A stretch of 47,581 bases of DNA from Nemertoderma westbladi. Taxonomy: Eukaryota; Xenacoelomorpha; Nemertodermatida; Nemertodermatidae. The stretch covers positions 1 to 47,581 of the forward strand of contig JAUCBJ010008342.1 in NCBI GenBank assembly GCA_032718475.1, read 5' to 3'. Below the pieces are notes generated by a model. The model saw only the letters and a program-made list of their open reading frames with translations. It made no database searches and had not been told where the DNA came from. The position numbers and the translations under genes were made by a program. Shown one piece after another: positions 23,762 through 35,500 of the stretch. The stretch's first letter is position 1. Every line of letters starts with the position of its first letter.

Positions 23762-24811
23762 TTCTATACTGACGAATTCTCCGACGCCAACGAATCCTGT
23801 TACCTAATAAATACCTCAGTGTATCGAGCACTTACTTATGAAAAGGACACCGACAATGAGTTCCCCCCAACTACCTTTGACAGACAACCATCTTGGAAAG
23901 CTCCAACTTCCAACGTAGGAATCAGAGAATTTCCTGTAGTGCAGGTAAGAGTTCACAGTCCTAACAAAAGTTACATAGTGAACGCACTCCTTGACTCCGG
24001 CAGCACAGGAACATTCATCGATCAAGAACTAGCCGAAGATATCTTTGCTGGACAACCCAAATTCCGGACTAAATTGAATATGTCAGGAATTATGCAGGTT
24101 TGGAAATATACCCTAACGGCAGATTACTATGTAGGTGTGTTGTCCACCCCCCAGGATAAATTAGGAGCACAAGGTATAAGGTCGGTAAAAATGGTGGCTA
24201 TAAAGAACTTCGCTACTACCCAAGCAGACCTTTATAATTGGGACGAGGATGAGAGCATCCAACATCTTAAGATACCTCGATTCCAGACAGATTATCCTGG
24301 AGTGCAAATACTCATCGGCCAAAACGCGCATGAGGTGCTCGAGACATTGGAGAAACGGCCTGCTCAACCGCAGCCACTACAAACCTATGCGGTAAGAACT
24401 AGAGTAGGTTGGTACTTCACTGGCCCTTCCCGCAGAACTCTCAAAGAGAGATTACCTCAACAACAGGTATACCAAGTAAAGGAATGGGAAGTGGAGAGCA
24501 GTGATGTGGACGATCCAACTGAGGGAACACCATACTCCTCAGATAATGACGATATTAACTCCAATGTAGATCAATGGAGACATTGCCTTGGGACGATTAA
24601 TCCAGCCGACATCGCTTCCAGAGGAGCAACTCCTCAAGAACTGATAGATACTCCAGGCTGGTTAGGTGGATCCGACTTCTTAAGTAAAGAAGAAGAAGAA
24701 TGGCCTCCTCATCTTACCCCGGTGAAGATTAGACAGGCCAAGGGAGCGGAGAAAGTAACACAACAACTAAATCGCCCAGCTAGTCGTTTATGTTTACTGG
24801 AAAGAGACTGA
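23762..24811 (+). pseudogene. Protease plus deleted pol tail of inner element
   Basis: Same frame as gag, separated from it only by TGA 23759. The first internal ATG-type start is near 23819, but fusion with gag is more natural. An intact-looking aspartic protease (DUF1758 type) is present: VNALLDSGSTGTFID, with the catalytic D-S-G near 23990, through IPRFQTDYPGVQILIG and RTRVGWYFTGPS. Then WEVESSDVDDPTEG jumps at about 24575-24590 to NPADIASRGATPQEL and WLGGSDFL. A further jump near 24758 leads to QQLNRPASRLCLLERD, ending at a TGA (24809) that is CGA in the outer copy. The ~315 bp between the last two blocks is kept in the outer copy. No RT, RNase H or integrase core. Confidence 0.87.
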
Positions 24812-26526
24812 AAACTGTCCGGAAACTATGGAAGGCAAGATACTCTTCCTACGACCACTTCCCTAATCCGACAAATATCTAGGGACTCCATAACGTAATA
24901 ACATATGGAGTGGGCGTGTGACTATATCATTTTATATTTGTTTTTATTTTATATTTATGTATGTATTATTATGTAATTTTATTATAATCGTTTTCTTTAA
25001 TTTTATTTAGTAGAATGTTATTTTAGTGATTATTTAGTAGATTAGTGCAATATATTAGTGTTTATTACGTACGTAATTACTTATAATATATATTTAGTGC
25101 GACGGCGAGAAATAATTTTTTCTCTTTCCTTACTGTCCGTATCATATTATAAATACGTGACTACAGTAAGATGAAATATCCGTACTTCTTAAAGTACAAT
25201 AAAGCCACTACTATATTCAAGTATTATTGGTAGGCAGAGTATTGGGAATGCAAAGTTCAGATCCTCGTGTCTCGGCTAAACCAAGCTCTGGGTAGACCTT
25301 GGAAACGACTTGCCTCTTCACACTGACATTGCTTCGTGCGATATTGCTCTCATACCGTATATTAAATAATACATATAGTAGCGTGATGTCCATATAACAG
25401 TAGCGTAAAACGCAAATCAATCTGTTAAACCTTTTGACCATCTGTAATTCTAGTCGATTAAGATATCGCGGCACCCACCGATATACTTGAAAGACAAATT
25501 CTAGAATCAGTGGTTAACGTCCCCAGACAAGTTCTGGAATAAATCGGTGCCCATCTTAAATATTAATTTAATATTTATTAAAATCTGTAAAATTCAGATC
25601 CTTTAAAATTTCTAGTCAATTAAGATATCGCAGCACTTACCGATACTCTTAAAAGACAATTTTCATAGAATTAAGGATCCTATGTCCCCAGACCTGCTCT
25701 GGAATCAAATTGTGTCAATTTTAACATCAAATAATAAAATTCACGGGAATAAATTCAAATTCATATTTTAAATGAATTTCATAAATTGTCATTTTGTACA
25801 ATTTATAACATTCCCAAAATTCCATTAATTAATAGATCATGGGAGCGGAGATTCATCCTATTGAGTGTATTAGAGTGCGAGAATCTCCAACATATAGTCA
25901 ATAGCCGATAAAATTAATAAAATCATACATAAAGAGGATATTGACAATTAAAGAATTATTATTAAATAGCATCCCAGATCTGTATGCATGAGAATTGCCC
26001 TAATTCTACCGCTAGCATTCCATAATGTCACCATAGCAACAACCACGCTAGAATTAGAAGTGAGTTAAAAGAACAATAGAAGGCATGCCCCGTTGCATAG
26101 CATAGAGAATACATAGCACACTGTTAGTATCCAAAGATACACAGTAATAACGTGACATTCTGGAAGGCACTGACTAACGGACAAATGGCCTGTATGTGTA
26201 CAATTGGTGACAGTTGTGTGGAATTTGTGCGTTTGTAGGTGAATGTTACTGCTAAGGTGTGTTTACAGTAGCTAGTCGCAATTGTGAAAGTAGCCCAACT
26301 CTCCTATAAAAATAACCTAAAGTGGATTCAAGCCTTTGGGACAGACAGTGGAGTGACTTGTGCCGGTTATCGTTGTCGTGCTGTTGCTACATGTTGGTGT
26401 AAACACCGCGACGACGGTACATCGGCGCTGAGAATCCCACTGTCCGGGGGCAAAGCGAGGTAGGCAGCGACGTCCGCTCGCCTAAACATAAACTCATTTC
26501 GATATTAATAAACTCAGATAGCAGAT
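24812..26526 (+). other. Conserved non-coding block of inner element
   Basis: Collinear with 15018-16668. It carries the same ~161-164-bp direct repeat pair (starts near 25447 and 25608) and the T/A-rich start. No plus-strand coding capacity. Its length and order are held in both copies despite the surrounding deletions, so it may be a packaging or 3' processing region, or just inherited sequence. Confidence 0.7.
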
Positions 26527-27975
26527 ATGACGGAGTTGATAGAAGATGATCTTGGTATCAGGGAGCGATATACTCTACCTTTACAAGCATTTGTGGATAG
26601 CTTGATACGCGGTGAAGCCGATCCAACCATTACGGAGGACGATGGTCGTTATATCGAACCGCCGATGTCCCAAGAGCAACTTACGCGTGAATTGGACTAT
26701 CGAAAATTCACCGCTCGCTATACGCATCGTAATGGTACGTATATGGACTTCCTAACTACCGGCCATCCTATCGATTTACATGATACGGACGATGTAGACA
26801 CCGAAAGGGAAATAGTTCTATTTAGATATCATACCCAGCGGCATCGTAACGATAAACCGAGAATAGATCACGAAAATTATATTCGTAACAGACTGGGAAG
26901 ACGAACCAATATGCCTAGAATATGAGGAGATTCAGCCTATCGCGCCCGGAACAGCGACAACGATTACATCCTAGAATGGTATCAAGGTCCACAGTGTCTC
27001 ACTACGTACGATTATCGCCATGCCAACTATGTTTCTCGGCAACGTTGTCGGTTATGCGCATCGAGTGACCATGTTACGCCCATGGACACAAACGTCCGCT
27101 GTTCCTATTACCAAGAACAACCGACTATGGAAATTTATTGCGCATATTGCAGACTCAATAACTTGCATATCTTTGCGGTTTGCCCTCAATTTATGACTCA
27201 ATGTCACCATTGTCAACTAAAGGGACACGCCAGTTTCGATTGCCCTTTTAATCACGATTTGGAAAGCGTAGATGAAATGATCACACTACGTTACATCAGA
27301 GCTTGGGAAGCGAATGCTGATTTACATTGTGATTCGCGCCATCGCTATTATCCCGGACGCGCTTACGAAGGAGTTTATGCGTTCCATCCTTATCTATTCG
27401 CTTCGGTCGAACAGAAATCACGCATATCGAGTTACGAACTACTGAAGCGCGTCGGAGAATGTATTTCAACCAAGTTCGTACGTAAATTTCTCAGGTGTGT
27501 TAAACCTAGCGACCTTCATTCCTATAACTTAATCAATTACATCCGTCAGGATCCGGACTATGGAGACTTATTTGTTAACTCACACCCAGAGTTACAGGAA
27601 GTATATCGGCGGCCTTACGAATGCCGAGCCCGCGAACGTGAGTTGGAAAGAACCATTAAACCCCGGAGGTTTCTGACTGCCTATGGTCCACCCACGGCTC
27701 TCGTTCAGACCACTCGTAAAGGACCCGTAAGAGCGGCCGTCCTAAAACGCGCTCTCAAAGCCGTTAGACCCCTCTCCCCCGACGTTGATGACAATCAACC
27801 CGGTACTTCAACTGGCGGATACACCGACCATAATCCTATACCCTCTGATGCAATCATATTGCACCCTTCACCCAGGAGTTATAGCCCTCCTTGTAAAGTG
27901 GCTCGCCCCAAAGAGAAAAGGACTCTGGCTAGCTTTAAAAAACTGCGTAAACGCCGTCCGCGCAAGAAAGACTAA
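26527..27975 (+). CDS. ORF2 of inner BEL element: Cys/His-rich protein with basic tail, unknown function
   Basis: ATG 26527 opens MTELIEDDLGIRERYTLP. The frame stops at TGA 26923 and the same frame continues without further stops to 27975. Around the stop a neighbouring frame reads a more protein-like DWEDEPICLEYEEIQP, suggesting two small indels rather than a true end. Downstream, about 27045-27245 is rich in Cys and His: CRLCASSDH, CAYCRLNNLHIFAVC and CHHCQLKGHASFDC (CX2CX4HX4C, a real zinc knuckle). The C-terminus is strongly basic (FKKLRKRRPRKKD), like a nuclear or nucleic-acid-binding signal. It has no signal peptide or clear membrane segment, so it does not look like an envelope protein. 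It ends 78 bp before LTR C. I do not recognise the family. Confidence 0.78.
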
Positions 27976-28040
27976 CTGTTTAGAGTATTTACGTATATTA
28001 GAAACTGTGATTTTTGTATATTAATAGACTCAAATCCCAT

Positions 28041-28053
28041 TTTCTGGGAGCGG
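28041..28053 (+). other. Probable polypurine tract of inner element
   Basis: CTGGGAGCGG lies directly before LTR C. The identical sequence is directly before LTR D (30240-30249), the place where the plus-strand primer of an LTR element sits. It is only partly purine, so this rests on position and conservation. Confidence 0.5.
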
Positions 28054-29150
28054 TGTAAAAGCTTCTGTGGGATATAACTGGCCCTTTTGCTTTGCAATCC
28101 AGTTCCCCCCCCCAGGCGCTGGAATACTCTAAAAAGCTCTCTAGCTCGAATGATGCAAAGCGACCGGCTGATTGGCTGATTTGTTATACGAGGGGCTTTT
28201 TACTATGTTCTATCGGCCAACCAGAGCTATAGCAGCAGAGTATGCAACCAGGGCAACCGAGCGGAGTGACTCATTTTGTGTGTTGGCCAAGGGTTGCAAA
28301 AATCCTGATAGTTCGGCAATTAGATATTCGTGGAACTTGTGGAATCTGGTGCTCTGCCAATGAGAGCTATTCCTCTCTGTGTAAAAGATACAGAGAGAGA
28401 GTGTTTTTGTCACTGTTCTGTTGTTTCTATCTAGGCCAGGAACACCGGCTCTAGAGTGAATTAGTTTTCATACTTTAAAAGAAACATTGTTTGATTGAAT
28501 ATTATTTGGAGAACATTTATAAAGAACCCAAATTTCCCAATTTTCTTGATACACTACAGGTTAGAGAGAAGGGTTATATATATAGCGATTGCGACTTGTA
28601 TTATTGTGGTTTGTATTGAATTTAATGCTATTTGATAAGCACTACATGAGTCCGTTGCTAGTCTCTTTATATATGATAAAATTCATTGACGGTCGGCAAA
28701 GTAGTGAGCAGTATTGTGTGTTACCGGTAGTGTGCATGATTGTGACTGATAACTAAGCATTTCCTAAAGAATGCGCCTCATACGTGAATCATAAGCCTTA
28801 CCGACTTACCGTTGTGATTAGTATAAGTCATATCTCTGTTTACTTAGATAGAGCGCCACGTCCTAAAGGAACTGTTAATATTTCCCGAAAGTGAATAATA
28901 TTAGTCAGAAATTATTTATTAACGATCAATCGAATAATACAGTAGGCTTCACTGCAATAATAATCTAAGCCCTCAGAATCCAGTCTCCCGGGTATATCCA
29001 GCGGGTGAATGGACGCGCACTAGGCTGGCTTCTGCTAATGTTGTGTTTATTGGTATTAAATATTTGTCATCTTCTAAAGTATATTTATAAACCAAAAGAC
29101 ATATAAATTTTGGCAGGTTAAACTGCTAAAGGTCTTCAAAAGCGCGTACA
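28054..29150 (+). repeat. 3' LTR of inner BEL element (LTR C)
   Basis: 1097 bp. Matches LTR B but lacks about 130 bp after GAAACATT near 28488. Ends GCGCGTACA at 29150, then the target duplication ACCGC. Confidence 0.95.
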
Positions 29151-30171
29151 ACCGCATGGTAGAACTCAGACGGCTCTATTCCACTATGATGTATCTTACC
29201 GCCGATCGACCGCTACCTGTTGTACCGGATAGCTTTGAACAGATGGAGGAATATTGTAAGCTGGAGAAAGATCACTCGCGTTTCCCCTACAAGACGTGCT
29301 TCTTTGGTATTATTGCGATGAATGCCCTAGACCTAACCAACAAACGGAAAGACCTAAACATCCGCGGAGACGTTGCACTAAACACGGTTTTACTCGCTAT
29401 ACTTGCGGGAGTTTCGAGCGAAATTTGTTTGACGTATCACCTACGCTCGTTCGACTCAGATGATCCTTAAATAAACCAATGATCAGAGTTTCGGAATACT
29501 CGATCAGACCTCCTCATTCCCTAGTGAGACCTCAGACCCTTGATCCTATTAGTATGATTGATCCTCCCGAGCTGTACTCACTGTTCAAAGATCTAGTGTT
29601 ACCTGAACAATTAGTCGGTGGCACCCCGGTTGTAGGCTTCCTAGATATTAGCCCATCCTACCTAGCCGGATTGGGACGCGGACATTTAATATCGCTGTTT
29701 AACCCTTACCATCGTCCCGGCTTAACACGATATAACCTGTCACCGAAGCGGCGGAGAGCGTTGTACCAAATGAGTTAGACGCTATTCTACAAAGATCAGA
29801 AAAGGAACTTACGCTTGTTCAGATAAACGTAAATTGCACTAGCAAGTCCAAGCGGTAAACAAAGCAACTTTATCTCAGTTCGATCGGGAAATCCAGAATC
29901 TCTAAGAAGTTATCGAACTTGGACGACCCTATTCTCTGCGAGAGTTTTTGGATGAACGTATCCAGCTACGAGCGGAGGAAAATCAACTCGAGGAGAAGCA
30001 TATCGAAACGGCGGATACCCCGACCATAATCTTACACCTTCTGATGCAATCATATTGCACCCTTCACCCAGGAGTTATAGCCCTCCTAGTAAAGTGGCTC
30101 GCCCCAAAGAGAAAAGGACTCTTGCTAGCCTCAAAAAACTGCGTAAACGCCGTCCGCGTAAGAAAGACTAA
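29151..30171 (+). pseudogene. ORF2 of outer element, 3' part
   Basis: Resumes in frame from 16993 with MVELRR (29156) and runs to a stop at 29468 (FFGIIAMNALDL, and a hydrophobic LNTVLLAILAGVSSEI stretch). A second frame at 29479-29778 (MIRVSEYSIRPP, PSYLAGLGRGHLISLF) and a third near 29948 (DERIQLRAEENQLEEKH) follow, so it is broken several times. The last ~50 codons (to 30171) match the inner ORF2 C-terminus: LHPSPRSYSPP, then LKKLRKRRPRKKD. Between the shared ends the two ORF2 copies have no visible similarity; this one lacks the zinc region. Confidence 0.75.
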
Positions 30172-30236
30172 CTGTTTAGAGTATTTTTATATTTTAGAAA
30201 CTGTGATTTTTTATATTTTATAGACTTAAATCCCAT

Positions 30237-30249
30237 TTTCTGGGAGCGG
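30237..30249 (+). other. Probable polypurine tract of outer element
   Basis: CTGGGAGCGG just upstream of LTR D, identical to the site before LTR C. Confidence 0.5.
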
Positions 30250-31444
30250 TGTAAAAGCTTTTGTGGGATATAACTGGCCCTTTTGCTTCGCAATCCAGTT
30301 TCCCTTAATGCGCTCAAATACTCTAAAGAAAAACTCCCTAACTCAAATGGTGCAAGCTACCTGCTGATTGGCTGATTTGCTGTACGTATGGCCTCTCTGT
30401 TCTGTTCGATCAACCAACCAGAGCAAGGTCAACCAAGCAGAGTGATTCATCCTGTGTGTTGGCTAAGGGCTGCAAAAACCCGAATAGTTCGGCATTTAGA
30501 CATTCGTGGAATCTGTGGAATATGGAGCTTTGCCAATGAGAGCTTTTCCTCTTTGTGTTGAAAGCTACCTGCAACAGCTCACAGGGTTCAGTATGTGTAT
30601 TCTTCCACAGCCCAAAACACCAGCTTTGGAACCTCCGTGTTTCAGTCTTTAGCCCTACATTAGTAGGCTTAATTATAGAACGTATATCTGTTATCTCACC
30701 AATCCATAACATAACTTAACAATTGAGTCACTCACTAACCAATTCACACTGCATTCATAACCATTCATAACTTAACATTTTACTGCTATTTACTGTCGGT
30801 TATTCATTATATTTGTTGATGGAATATTATATTTGGAATACTGATAAATAATCAGACACCCCAATCTTCTTGATATACTAAAGGTTAGAGAGACAGGTTA
30901 CATATAACGATTGCGACTTACATTAAGTGGTTTGAAGTGAATCTAATGCTATTTCATAGGCCCTACATGTATTGTCTGTTGTTCTCTTTATATGTGACTA
31001 AAATTAGTGAAGGTCGGCAGATCAGTGTGCAGCATTGTGCAGTATTGTGTATGATTGTGACTGATAACAAAGCATCTCCTAAAGAATGCGCCATATACGT
31101 GAATCTATAGCCATCCCGTTGTGTCTAGTTTAAGTCATAACTCTGTTTATATATTTAGAGCGCCACGTCCTAAAGGAACTGTTAATATTTCCCGAAAGTG
31201 AATAATATTTGTCAGAGATTATATATATTACGACCAATCGAATAATACAGTAGGCCTACCCCGCAATACGGTTAGGCTTCCGAATCCAGTCTCCCGGGTA
31301 TATCCAGCGGGTGAATGATCGCGCATAGACTGGCTTCGGCTAATGTAGTGTATCACATACTTGTCATAGGCTAAAGACGATCTATTATCTAGAAGACATC
31401 CCAATTTGGCAGGTTAAACTGCTAAAGGTCTGAAAGCGCGAACA
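30250..31444 (+). repeat. 3' LTR of outer BEL element (LTR D)
   Basis: 1195 bp, near-identical to 6910-8107. It ends GCGCGAACA at 31444 and is followed by the GGCGG duplication, after which the foldback arm resumes. Confidence 0.95.
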
Positions 31445-31885
31445 GGCGGTTTTCCATATCCTCCAAAATAAATTACCTGATCAGAGTTGCCAGACTGACA
31501 GACAGTACATTGTACAGACAGACAGATGTAGGCATTTACCGGCAATTACCGGGCACATATTACATTACCGGTTATACAATTACCGGGTATATTACCAATG
31601 TACTGATGTAGGCCTACTCAGCTACCGGTACTGTACTGCTGTAGAACTAACCAACTCTCCATGGTTACAGGATAATGAGAAGTAATTTATTTTGGAGGAT
31701 ATGGAAAACCGCCATTTAATTTAAATATGTAATGGACATCTTACAGTTGTATGATTAAATCCGGTACTTTCCTAAGTGTGTTATTTTTTGGTGTAGATTT
31801 TAATTACAGCTGTGTTCGCATATGTTCCGCCTGTATTCTATTGTGTTCTGCTGTGTTCTACTGTGTTCTGTAAAAAGATATATCC

Positions 31886-33410
31886 TTAAAATCAAACACA
31901 AAATCCAATAATGGAATCATGAAAAAAATGTTAATGGCCATATCTAGATCTATGATATTTCACAATGACAATGTCAATGTTCAATGACAATGGCAATGTT
32001 ATTTTAATTTATTGTTTTGATTGGAATAACCAGCAATTGGCTATCCAACAGCGAAAACGCCATTTACATGGCTATGTTAGTGTTCGTGCTGTGGTCCCTT
32101 TCTGGCGCCTTTCTTCGAGTATTTTTCGTGCTAAAATTTTCAAACATTTTTATGGCTCACTAAAGTTAATTTCTTTGCGGTAAATAGCGGTTTTTTTTGG
32201 ATGCTGATCATTATTATAGAACTAATATAATATAACATTCGCGAAAATTTTTGGTAATTTTGAATGTGCCCCCTGGGGCACGAAAAAAACAATTGGTACA
32301 AATATGATAATGAAAATCACGACAAAATCAAATTGATTTTAAGACCATATAGGTTTATTGGGATGCTGATCACGAATATGACACTCAAAAATATCGTATT
32401 ATCTAACCATAAGTTCCATTTTTGCCGTTTCAAATTTATGCTATTAGTATTTTTCGTCCCTCGTCCCACCAGACAAGCACCAAAAACGATACAGTAGTTT
32501 CTTTACCACGAATATTACCATTCCTCATTGCCCCCCCCCCCCCCCCCCCCATCCCAGTCAAAGTTCCAAGTAATTCTATTTCAGAAATTAATATAAATAA
32601 ATTTATCATATAGATTTCTCCACAATAATTAAAAACTGGGGTTAGCACTTTGGGAAATCTGGTGTCTAGAAATATTCAAAGCAAACACACTATCCAGTTG
32701 TAGATCAGCTCAGACGGCAACGGCAAATAAACTCTAGCAATGTAATGTCGTTGAGTTAGCACTTTATAAATTCTGCTTTCGCGAAATATTCATAGCAAAC
32801 ACATTATCCAATATGTTTTAGATCAGTTCAGACGGAAAATAAACTCAAGCAATGTATTTTATTAACAATGTATGTCGTTGAGTTAGCACTTTATAAGTTC
32901 TGTGGTCGCAAAATATTCAATTCAAACACAAATTCCAATAATGATATCTTGCAATGTTATCTTGTATGCAAAGATAATTTTAGATATAAGTTATATCACA
33001 CCACAAAAACTACGATTTTATATTTGTGAACAAAATCGTGTCCTCATCTACCTGCAGAACAAAGTGGGTGTAAACGCTACGCCGACTTCCGACAACCTAT
33101 ACCTGGAACCGTTTTTAATTTAAGTTAAATAATATTAAATATAACATATGTGATCTCGACTGACATTTTTAATTGGAATATTCAGCAAAATCATCCACAT
33201 CAAATGTAACCTGGGACCCTTTCCATCAATTGACAATTTTGGTGTCAGTAGGTCTACAGCGTTATTTACACCCGCAGAATATATAATAATATATATATAA
33301 CCAAATTATTTTACTAATTCAGTAATAGGACTTTTGATACGCCGCTGACCATTTCTCATTGCCTCGCGCACCCTATATATTACTTTATATGCAATGTAGA
33401 TTTATAGATA
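31886..33410. repeat. Host repeat block resuming after the nest
   Basis: 31886-31930 continues the ~123-bp unit cut at 6722. From 31930 to about 32510 I see nothing recognisable. 32510-32940 repeats the block at 6305-6720: a poly-C tract at about 32530-32550, then about three TTAGCACTTT units near 32642, 32755 and 32882. 33290-33370 resembles 6180-6315. No coding sequence supported; the short ORFs here have no protein-like features. Confidence 0.7.
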
Positions 33411-35460
33411 ATACTATAAAGCCAGTGGCCCTTCGGGCCACGGCTTTCTAGTTCACAAGCCTATTCACCATTCCAAACATTAATTAATTAATTAACTTAA
33501 CAAAACTTCATATGATTGAGAGTGTTCTCTCAAACAAAAAACTGATGCTGTTTTACTTTTTCAGATATCTATCTACACTGGTCAACGTCCTTCACATAGA
33601 TGCAGCCTTATAATGTAGTACAGTAGACCTCTGACAATTATAAGCGTAAAAGCATTTTTAATAAATAAATTTGAGAACGTTTTTACTTTTCAGATTCAGA
33701 TATTTCGCACCCTAGCAGTAGACTGGAAATCCGGAGACTGGTTAGCGTCCTCCCCATACAAACAGCCTATGGTCAAGCATGCCTTTCCCAAGTATAAGCA
33801 AAAAAGCATTAGAAACAGCGAAATGGGAGAAGGATTTCACTTGAACCATTTCACCCTCTAGCGGCAGACTGAGAAATTGCAGATTGGTCAGAGTTTTCCA
33901 CAAACACGCAGTCTATGGCAGTATGGTGTAGTAGACCTCTGACAATTATCAGCTTAAAAGCATTAGAAACAACGAAACGGGATAAGGTTTTCACTTTCAG
34001 ACATTTCGGCCCCTAGCGGCCGAATGGAGAACTGCAGTTTGTTCGGCGTCTTACCTAGACACACACCCTATGGTGTATTACACATCTGGCAAGTGTCAGC
34101 CTGAAAGCATATTAATAACGAAATGGGATAAGGTTTTCACTTTCAGACATTTGGCCCCCTAGCGGTAGACTGGATAAATGCAGACTGGTTCTAACTCCTC
34201 CCCAAACACACAGTCTATGGTGTAGTAGACCTCTGTCGAGTATCAGCAAAAAGGCATTATAAACAATGAAATGCATAAAGGTTTTCACTTTCAGACATTG
34301 CGCCCCCTAGCGGCAGACAGAGCTATTGCAAATTGGTCTTAGTTCTCCACAAACACGTAGTCTTTGATGTAGTAGACCTCTGACAAGTATCAGCCTAAAA
34401 ACAATATAAACATCAAAATGGGATAAGCTTTTCACGTTCAGACATTTCGCCCCCAAGCGGCCAAATGGAGAAATGCAGTTTGTTTGGCGTCTTACCTAGA
34501 CACACACCCTATGGTGTAATAAAAATCTGCCAAGTGTCAGCCTAAAAGTATTATTAATAACGAAATGGGATAAGGTTTTCACTTTCAGACATTTGGCCCC
34601 CTAGCGGTAGACTGGAGAAATTCAGACTGGTTCTAGCTCCTCCCCAAACACGCAGTCTTGGTGTAGTAGACCTCTGCCAAGTATCAGCAAAAAAGCATTA
34701 TAAACAACGAAATGGGATAAGGTTTTAACTTTCAGATATTGCTCCCCCTAGCGGCAGGCTGGGGAATTGCAGATTGGTCAGCATCCTCCGAAAACACACA
34801 GCCTAAGGTGTAGTAGACCTCTGCCACGTATCAGCTAAAAGGCATTACTAATAACGAAATGGGAGAAGGTTTTCAGTTTCTGTCATTTCGCCCCCTAGCG
34901 GCAGACTGGAGAACTGCCGATTGATCAGTGTCTTCCCAAACACAAAGTCTATGGTCAGCAACGTATCTGCAAAGTATCATTTAGAACAGATTGAGTCTGA
35001 TGGTGCAACCGCTGTTATAGAGTTTCCTGCTGGTTGACAAATTTGGCTGAAAATGGTTATGGAATAAATAGCCCAATTTGGCCACAAATACGCATTCACG
35101 CATAAATGATGCATAAAATTCGCCTCGATATAACGACGTTTCGCATCCATGTGCTCGGGGGCAGTCTGCATCACGTAGATGCGCATCAAAAAGTAGCATA
35201 ATAGTCGAGACCCAACATGTAGAGTGACAGAATGAACTGCTAGGCCTACCGCGCTACCGGTACCAAATTCACGAAATCTGCATTCACACAAACAAACGCG
35301 TAAAATAAGACTCGAGATAGCGACAGTGCACGTGCTCGTGACGAGAGCTTTTGTTTGATGTATCGCGAGCTCCGATTGGTGCTTGTGTGTAGAAACGTAT
35401 AGCTTGGACAGACAAACAGACAGACAGACAGACACATGATCTATATATATAAATATCATG

Positions 35461-35500
<40 letters not shown>

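Larger units (their letters stand above)
16994..29150 (+). mobile_element. Inner BEL/Pao-type LTR retrotransposon, same family, inserted in outer ORF2
   Basis: LTRs at 16994-18218 and 28054-29150 share TGTAAAAGCTTCTGTGGG starts and GCGCGTACA ends. They are flanked by perfect ACCGC duplications (16989-16993, 29151-29155). Length is 12,157 bp. Same order and orientation as the outer element, and the same loss of RT and RNase H. Its LTRs match each other far better than they match A/D (for example the CCCCCCAGGCGCTGG segment), so they are a genuine pair. By eye about five substitutions separate them, apart from one ~130-bp deletion in the 3' LTR. Insertion is recent and later than the outer one. 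Confidence 0.94.
6910..31444 (+). mobile_element. Outer BEL/Pao-type LTR retrotransposon, non-autonomous, itself interrupted
   Basis: LTRs at 6910-8107 and 30250-31444 both begin TGTAAAAGC and end GCGAACA, and are flanked by a perfect 5-bp target duplication GGCGG (6905-6909, 31445-31449). Without the inner insertion (16994-29150 plus one ACCGC) the element is about 12.4 kb. Order: LTR, 2.2-kb leader, gag, protease remnant, tail of pol, 1.65 kb non-coding, ORF2, LTR. Reverse transcriptase, RNase H and integrase core are absent. By eye the two LTRs differ at fewer than about ten positions in ~1.2 kb, so the insertion is recent. It landed in the left arm of the foldback element. Confidence 0.93.
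6723..31885. mobile_element. Foldback (long-TIR) DNA element, interrupted by nested LTR elements
   Basis: The sequence at 6723-6909 continued by 31450-31476 is the reverse complement of about 31681-31885. The element starts GGATA and ends TATCC, and is flanked by direct repeats TTAAAATCA at 6714-6722 and 31886-31894 (9 bp). With the LTR insertion and one GGCGG removed, its length is about 623 bp: two ~210-bp inverted arms around a ~200-bp centre (31477-31680) that has CAGACAGACAG and ACCGG words. The arms contain ~11-bp repeats of AGAACACAGC type. There is no coding capacity. Long TIRs and a 9-bp duplication fit a Mutator-like (MULE) non-autonomous element, but that family assignment is inference. 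The innermost 32 bp of each arm (31445-31476 and its partner ending at 31713) is a perfect inverted repeat. Confidence 0.82.

Noticed and set aside
26527-27975. Envelope gene of an endogenous retrovirus-like BEL element
   Set aside because: The position fits, but there is no signal peptide, glycoprotein cysteine pattern, fusion peptide or clear transmembrane anchor.
6910-31444. A single 24.5-kb giant LTR element with four LTRs
   Set aside because: The four LTRs fall into two matched pairs, each with its own 5-bp target duplication, so it is two nested ~12-kb elements.
31445-31713. A separate ~270-bp MITE with 32-bp perfect TIRs
   Set aside because: The inverted match continues across the LTR insertion to 6723, so this is only the inner part of the foldback element.
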